The position numbers were made by a program, and so were the translations under genes. From assembly GCF_024171495.1 (NCBI RefSeq), contig NZ_JALJZW010000001.1, positions 930,001 through 994,000 on the forward strand: a stretch of 64,000 nucleotides of DNA. The letters are read 5' to 3'. This DNA is from Deinococcus sp. HSC-46F16. Its GTDB lineage: Bacteria > Deinococcota > Deinococci > Deinococcales > Deinococcaceae. This document shows, one piece after another, positions 60,542 to 64,000 of the stretch; position 1 is the stretch's first letter, and every line of letters begins with the position of its first letter. The notes below the pieces were generated by a model, which saw only the letters and a list, made by a program, of their open reading frames with translations, was not told the DNA's origin and searched no databases.

Positions 60542-61963
60542 TCATAGCCCCCCCGCCGCCAGCTCCACCGCCCGCATCAGCGCCGCCGCCTTGCCCCGCG
60601 TCTCGGCCTCCTCGCTCGCGGGGTCGCTGTCGGCCACCACCCCGGCCCCAGCCTGGATGTGCACCCGGCCCCCCGCGATCACCATCGTCCGCAGGGTGAG
60701 GGCCATGTCGAGGCTGCCATCGAGGGCGATATAGCCGAAGGCGCCGCCATACGGTCCCCGCCGCACGGGTTCGAGTTCGTCGATAATCTCCATCGCGCGA
60801 ATCTTGGGAGCGCCCGACACGGTGCCCATCGGCAGCACGGAGGCCAGGGCGTGCAGCGGCGTCTGCCCCGACGCCAGTTCGCCCGTCACGGTGGAGACGA
60901 TGTGCATGACGTGGCTGTAGCGCTCGACCGTAAAGGCGTCCTGCACCCGCACGGTCCCGTAACGGCTGACCCGCCCGAGGTCGTTGCGCCCAAGGTCCAC
61001 CAGCATCAGGTGCTCGGCCCGCTCCTTCTCGTCCCCGAGGAGTTCAGCGGCGAGAAGCTCGTCCTGCTCCGGCGTGACCCCGCGCCGCCGTGTTCCGGCG
61101 ATGGGCCGGGTGACGAGCGCGTGGCCGTCCGAACGCAGCAGGCTCTCCGGGCTGGAGGCGACGAGCGTTACGTCCCCCAGCGCGAGGTAACCGAGGTAGG
61201 GGCTGGGATTGACCCGCCGCAGGGCACGGTAGAGGGCGAAGGGATGCAGCTCGCCCAGCTCCGCGCTGAACCGCTGCGAGGGCACGACCTGAAAGATGTC
61301 CCCGGCGCGGATGTACTCCAGCGCCCGCTCCACGGCGGCCATGAAGCCTTCCGGGGTGAAGTTGCTGGTGAAGGAGGGCGCGGGGGCCGGGTCCCGGCCG
61401 GGCACGTCGGGGAGGGGACCGCGCAGCCGGGCAGCGAGGTCGGCCACCACGGCGTCGGCCTCCTCCTGCGCCTCGGCCGTCGCCACCACCGTCAGGCGGT
61501 GACGCAGGTGGTCGAAGATCACCATGCCGCGCGGCGCCACGAAGAGGGCGTCGGGCACGTTCAGCTCGTCGGGGTTGCTGTCCGGCAGGCGCTCGTAGGC
61601 CCGCACCACGTCGTAGGCCGCGTAGCCCACTGCACCGCCGATAAAGGCGGGCAAACCCTCTGGCAGCGGTGCGGGCCGGGTCGCCGCCGCGTACAGCCGG
61701 GCGAGGGGGTCGGCCTCGGGGCCGCCGAAGTCGCCAAACACGCCCGAACTCGTCACCCGCCCGTCCCGGTACGTGAAGCGCCCGACCTCCCCCACCCCGA
61801 TAAACGAGTAGCGGCCCAGCCGCTCGCCCGCCTCCACGCTCTCCAGCAGGAAGCTGACCGCCTCCCCCCGCGCGGCCTTGAGGTAGGCCGTGACGGGCGT
61901 GTCGAGGTCGGCATTGAGTTCCTGCACGGCGACGGCGAGGGGTTTTGAGTGCGTCTGAGTCAT
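60542..61963 (-). CDS. trpE: Anthranilate synthase component I
   Basis: This 473-residue protein converts chorismate to anthranilate. Early in the sequence, PVTAYLKAARGEAVSFLLESVEAGERLGRYSFIG carries the LLES motif of the tryptophan feedback site. The catalytic barrel has GDIFQVVPSQRFS, PSPYLGYLALGDVTLVASSPE, RPIAGTRRRG, EHLMLVDLGRNDLGRVS and VLPMGTVSGAPK. The ATG at 61963 lies behind GGAG; longer open frames run into the leader region. Expression is probably set by the attenuator just upstream. Confidence 0.95.
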   Translation of the reverse strand: MTQTHSKPLAVAVQELNADLDTPVTAYLKAARGEAVSFLLESVEAGERLGRYSFIGVGEVGRFTYRDGRVTSSGVFGDFGGPEADPLARLYAAATRPAPLPEGLPAFIGGAVGYAAYDVVRAYERLPDSNPDELNVPDALFVAPRGMVIFDHLRHRLTVVATAEAQEEADAVVADLAARLRGPLPDVPGRDPAPAPSFTSNFTPEGFMAAVERALEYIRAGDIFQVVPSQRFSAELGELHPFALYRALRRVNPSPYLGYLALGDVTLVASSPESLLRSDGHALVTRPIAGTRRRGVTPEQDELLAAELLGDEKERAEHLMLVDLGRNDLGRVSRYGTVRVQDAFTVERYSHVMHIVSTVTGELASGQTPLHALASVLPMGTVSGAPKIRAMEIIDELEPVRRGPYGGAFGYIALDGSLDMALTLRTMVIAGGRVHIQAGAGVVADSDPASEEAETRGKAAALMRAVELAAGGL

Positions 61964-61980
61964 GGGGCTCCTGGAACACA

Positions 61981-62014
61981 AGAAGAGCGCCCGGTGGGAA
62001 GTCCACCTGGGCGC
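61981..62014 (-). terminator. trp attenuator terminator (3:4 hairpin)
   Basis: On the minus strand GCGCCC-a-GGTGG pairs with CCACCGGGCGC (62014-62003 with 61997-61987), with a 5-base loop and one bulge. It is followed by the weak U-rich tail TCTTCTTGTGTT. Segment 62004-62011 is shared with the antiterminator. Confidence 0.8.
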
Positions 62015-62053
62015 GTCGGGGGTTACGGAGATACGGCGCGTCAGACCCAGGTG
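62004..62053 (-). promoter_or_regulatory. trp antiterminator (2:3 pairing)
   Basis: CACCTGGG (62053-62046, inside the last codons of the leader peptide) is exactly complementary to CCCAGGTG (62011-62004), which is also in the terminator stem. The two pairings exclude each other. A 1:2-type hairpin CCCAG-TTTCAC-CTGGG also overlaps the leader. Confidence 0.75.
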
Positions 62054-62088
62054 AAACTGGGCCACCACCACGCACCGAAGGGGGTCAT
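62041..62088 (-). CDS. trpL: trp operon leader peptide
   Basis: This leader peptide of 15 residues, MTPFGAWWWPSFTWV, has three consecutive Trp codons and a fourth before the stop. When tryptophanyl-tRNA is scarce a ribosome stalls on these codons, freeing segment 2 to pair with segment 3 and blocking the terminator, as in other trp attenuators. It lies 77 bases before trpE. TATCTT ends 6 bases before its ATG, so this leader appears to be translated from the very 5' end of the mRNA. Too short for ordinary gene finders. Confidence 0.9.
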   Translation of the reverse strand: MTPFGAWWWPSFTWV

Positions 62089-62094
62089 GCGGGG

Positions 62095-62100
62095 AAGATA
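62095..62100 (-). promoter_or_regulatory. -10 hexamer TATCTT, trp operon
   Basis: On the minus strand TATCTT ends 6 bases before the trpL ATG. No consensus -35 at 17 bases. Confidence 0.55.
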
Positions 62101-62198
62101 GCGTCCGGCCCGGCTCCCCACCTGTACAGGCGTTTAGACAACTTCTGCCCTGTGCCCCCGCTTGCCGTCTGCCCGGCGGCGGGGTGAGAGGCTGGGCC

Positions 62199-62846
62199 AT
62201 GCCCGACCGCCCCCAACCCGAGCTGCCGCCCGAAGCCTTTCGCCGGGTGGACGAGATGCCCGACGAGCGCTTCTACGCCCAGCCCCGATTTGTCACCCAT
62301 ATCGACGACGCGGCGATTGCCGCCGTCACCCAGCTTTACCGCGAATACTTCCCGCCCGGCGGTCACATCCTCGACCTGATGAGTTCATGGGTGAGCCACC
62401 TCCCGCCCGAGGTCAAGTACGCGGGCGTGACCGGGCTGGGCCTCAACCGGGCCGAGCTGGAGCGCAACCCCCGGCTGACGCGGCGGGTGGTGCAGAACCT
62501 CAACACCGATCCCCAGCTCCCCTTCGAGACGGCGAGCTTCGACGGCTGCGGGATTTGCGTTTCGATCGACTACCTCACCGACCCCGTCACCGTGCTGCGC
62601 GAGGTCGGGCGGGTGCTGAAGCCGGGGGCATCCATCGTCATCACCTTTTCCAACCGCTGCTTTCCGACCAAGGCCGTCGCCATCTGGCACGCCCTGGACG
62701 ACGCGGGGCACGTCGCGCTGGTGCGGGAACTGCTGCGGATGGCGGGCAACTTCGGGGAGATCGTGGGTCTGGACCGCAGCCCCCGGCCGGGGCGCTCGGA
62801 CCCGCTGTACGCGGTGGTGGGGCGGGCCGCACACGCGGGGGGTTAG
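62199..62846 (+). CDS. SAM-dependent methyltransferase (class I)
   Basis: This 215-residue cytosolic protein shows GGHILDLMSSWVSHLP, a variant of the SAM-binding glycine-rich motif I. LNLNRAELERNP-like and FETASFDGCGICVSIDYLTDP (motif II region) follow, with LREVGRVLKPGASIVITFSNRCFPTKAV (motif III). This set is typical of the plant/cyanobacterial type of small Methyltransf_11 proteins of unknown substrate. Its stop overlaps the converging gene by 4 bases. Confidence 0.85.
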   Translation: MPDRPQPELPPEAFRRVDEMPDERFYAQPRFVTHIDDAAIAAVTQLYREYFPPGGHILDLMSSWVSHLPPEVKYAGVTGLGLNRAELERNPRLTRRVVQNLNTDPQLPFETASFDGCGICVSIDYLTDPVTVLREVGRVLKPGASIVITFSNRCFPTKAVAIWHALDDAGHVALVRELLRMAGNFGEIVGLDRSPRPGRSDPLYAVVGRAAHAGG

Positions 62847-63484
62847 CCCATCGCCCGCCACATCAGCAGCCCGGTGAGCAGGGTGCCGCCCAGCATCACC
62901 GCGAGGGCCTTGCCGCGCGTCTTTTTGAGGTAGAGCAGGATCACCAGCCCGGTCACGGCCACCAGCGCCAGCAGGACGCCGCTCAGGTCGATCAGCCACG
63001 CCCACGCCCGTCCGGAGTCGCGGCCCCGGTGCAGGTCGTTGAGCACGGCGACCGCCCCCTGCGCGTCCACCGTCAGCGTGTACCGGCCGGTCGCCGTGTC
63101 GATAAAGGCGTCGGCCCCGTAGCCGGGGGCCTTGAAGCTAAGGCTGGCCTCCCCGCCGTCCACCCGCGTGTCGCCCGCCCGGCCGCGCAGGCCGTGGCGT
63201 GCCCGCAGTTCCTCCGCGACGGTGAGCCAATTCACCTCTCCGGCCTGAATCCAGCCCGCCGGGAGGGTGCCCGTGACCTCGCGGCGCGTCTCGGCGTTCC
63301 CGAAGGCCCAGTCGGGGTGGTTGAGGGTGACCCCGGTGACTGCGAAAAACAGCACCGCGAGCAGGCTGATCATGGAGGTGTAGGTGTGCAGGGTGCGTGC
63401 CCAGACACCCACGCGGGCCTTGGCCGAGCGCGGACGCGGGGCGGGGCGGGCGGGGGCGGCCTCAGGCCTTGGCGTAAGAGACAC
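62843..63484 (-). CDS. PepSY-type membrane protein
   Basis: This 213-residue protein has a basic N terminus, a first span (about 40-60, TSMISLLAVLFFAVTGVTLNHPDW with the PepSY-associated TGxxLNHP motif), an extracytoplasmic domain of about 100 residues with PepSY features (GEASLSFKAPGYGADAFIDTATGRYTL), and two C-terminal spans around LSGVLLALVAVTGLVILLYL. The family is linked to exported flavoproteins and iron or redox functions. The chosen GTG at 63484 lies 23 bases inside the upstream gene. Confidence 0.78.
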   Translation of the reverse strand: MSLTPRPEAAPARPAPRPRSAKARVGVWARTLHTYTSMISLLAVLFFAVTGVTLNHPDWAFGNAETRREVTGTLPAGWIQAGEVNWLTVAEELRARHGLRGRAGDTRVDGGEASLSFKAPGYGADAFIDTATGRYTLTVDAQGAVAVLNDLHRGRDSGRAWAWLIDLSGVLLALVAVTGLVILLYLKKTRGKALAVMLGGTLLTGLLMWRAMG

Positions 63485-64000
63485 GCGCCGCCCCGATGTC
63501 GCCGTCGGTGCCCAGGTCTTTCCGGAACGCACTCGCGCCCAGGGTGACCTTCCCCCGCACCAGGCTGTAGGGGCCGTGCTCGCGGGCAGACTCGATGCAC
63601 ACGTAGTAGTCGCCGCGCGGGGCCGCCGCGCCCCGGTCGGTCTTGCCGTCCCAGGCGACCGCGTAGGTGCCGGGGTTGCGGGTGGCGCTGCTCACGGTGT
63701 CCAGCAGGTCCGCGTTGCCCCGGTACCAGCGCCGCAGGTCGGGAATCCAGCGCGGCCCGCGCCCGGTCGTCTGCGCCCACAGGGTCAGCGTCCGCACGGG
63801 CTTGCCCGCGGAGTCCTCGATCCACACGGCCACGTAGGGCCGCTTGACCCGCCCGCCCTCCTCCGTCGCCACGCTGAAGGTGATGTCGAGGGCCATGCCC
63901 TTGACCCAGGCCGGCGCCGCAGCCGCTGCCCCTGCCGGAAAGAAGCGGCCCAGGGTCAACACTGCGCCCGCAGCGGCGAGCTTGCCCAGAAACGAGCGGC
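63462..64000 (-). CDS. Tat-exported DUF2271 protein (start beyond window)
   Basis: The visible 178 residues include a signal RSFLGKLAAAGAVLTLG typical of the twin-arginine pathway; the first residues lie right of the window. The mature domain is DUF2271: DITFSVATEEGGRVKRPYVAVWIEDSAGKPVRTLTLW, YRGNADLLDTVSSATRNPGTY, WDGKTDRGAAAPRGDYYVCIESAREHGPYSLVRGKV. In many genomes DUF2271 and PepSY-type membrane proteins sit next to ApbE-like flavin transferases, suggesting a periplasmic flavin-related system. A GTG at 63962 is in frame but would remove the signal. Confidence 0.82.
   Translation of the reverse strand, partial: RSFLGKLAAAGAVLTLGRFFPAGAAAAAPAWVKGMALDITFSVATEEGGRVKRPYVAVWIEDSAGKPVRTLTLWAQTTGRGPRWIPDLRRWYRGNADLLDTVSSATRNPGTYAVAWDGKTDRGAAAPRGDYYVCIESAREHGPYSLVRGKVTLGASAFRKDLGTDGDIGAARVSYAKA

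Overview
This window is a GC-rich bacterial chromosome segment (third codon positions almost all G or C) that looks like Deinococcus. Three things point there. First, gene families such as a fused TilS-TadA protein, a fused chorismate mutase/DAHP synthase, a carboxynorspermidine synthase-like enzyme, lysine 2,3-aminomutase and many small secreted proteins. Second, a recurrent start layout in which a TANNNT -10 hexamer ends only 5-9 bases before ATG or GTG, as reported for leaderless mRNAs in Deinococcus. Third, dispersed palindromic intergenic repeats. The content is mostly core chromosome: I see no prophage, transposase, CRISPR array or rRNA operon. No gene-free stretch exceeds about 290 bases.

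Layout. 1-5.85 kb: the end of hslO, an HtrA-type protease, a CCA-adding-type nucleotidyltransferase, an M50 membrane protease, then TrhA and guaB on the other strand. 5.98 kb: a tRNA-Ala(CGC) with its own promoter and terminator. 6.2-18.4 kb: secreted beta-propeller and Thr-rich proteins, a phosphoesterase, an MBL hydrolase, gltA, tsaB, a FUN14-like protein, an ECF sigma factor, a PKD-CAP lipoprotein, a histidine kinase coupled to a cysteine-free molybdopterin-fold protein, and a DUF4384 protein. 18.6-23.1 kb: E1 alpha and beta of a 2-oxoacid dehydrogenase, a C39-like peptidase with TPR-like repeats and a toroid-fold protein. 23.2-25.7 kb: rpmH-rnpA-yidD-yidC. 26.0-28.3 kb: Mrp, a SufR-like regulator and a 2H phosphoesterase.

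28.3-45.1 kb is a mosaic of short units: DAHP synthase, truncated haemoglobin, a Tat-exported MBL protein, several membrane proteins, a nitroreductase, a PQQ-type sugar dehydrogenase, aroA, a DUF1572/DinB protein, carboxynorspermidine synthase, a MerR/TipA regulator and a PIN-TRAM protein. 45.2-53.6 kb: secreted proteins, PspA, dxs, tilS-tadA, a DUF72 protein, a peroxiredoxin and a two-TM protein. 53.6-54.1 kb: a Panacea-domain protein directly upstream of that two-TM protein, a candidate toxin-antitoxin pair. 54.2-57.7 kb: a class III aminotransferase, kamA and a divergent Lrp regulator. 57.7-62.1 kb: galM and the trp operon trpE-trpG-trpD. 62.2-64.0 kb: a methyltransferase, a PepSY-type membrane protein and a Tat-exported DUF2271 protein cut by the window edge.

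The most striking regulatory element is upstream of trpE: a 15-codon leader peptide with three consecutive Trp codons and a fourth near its end, followed by mutually exclusive antiterminator and terminator hairpins. This is a classical ribosome-mediated trp attenuator, and its leader peptide itself appears to be translated from a leaderless transcript. Aromatic biosynthesis is otherwise scattered (DAHP synthase at 28-29 kb, aroA at 37-38 kb, trpEGD at 59-62 kb).
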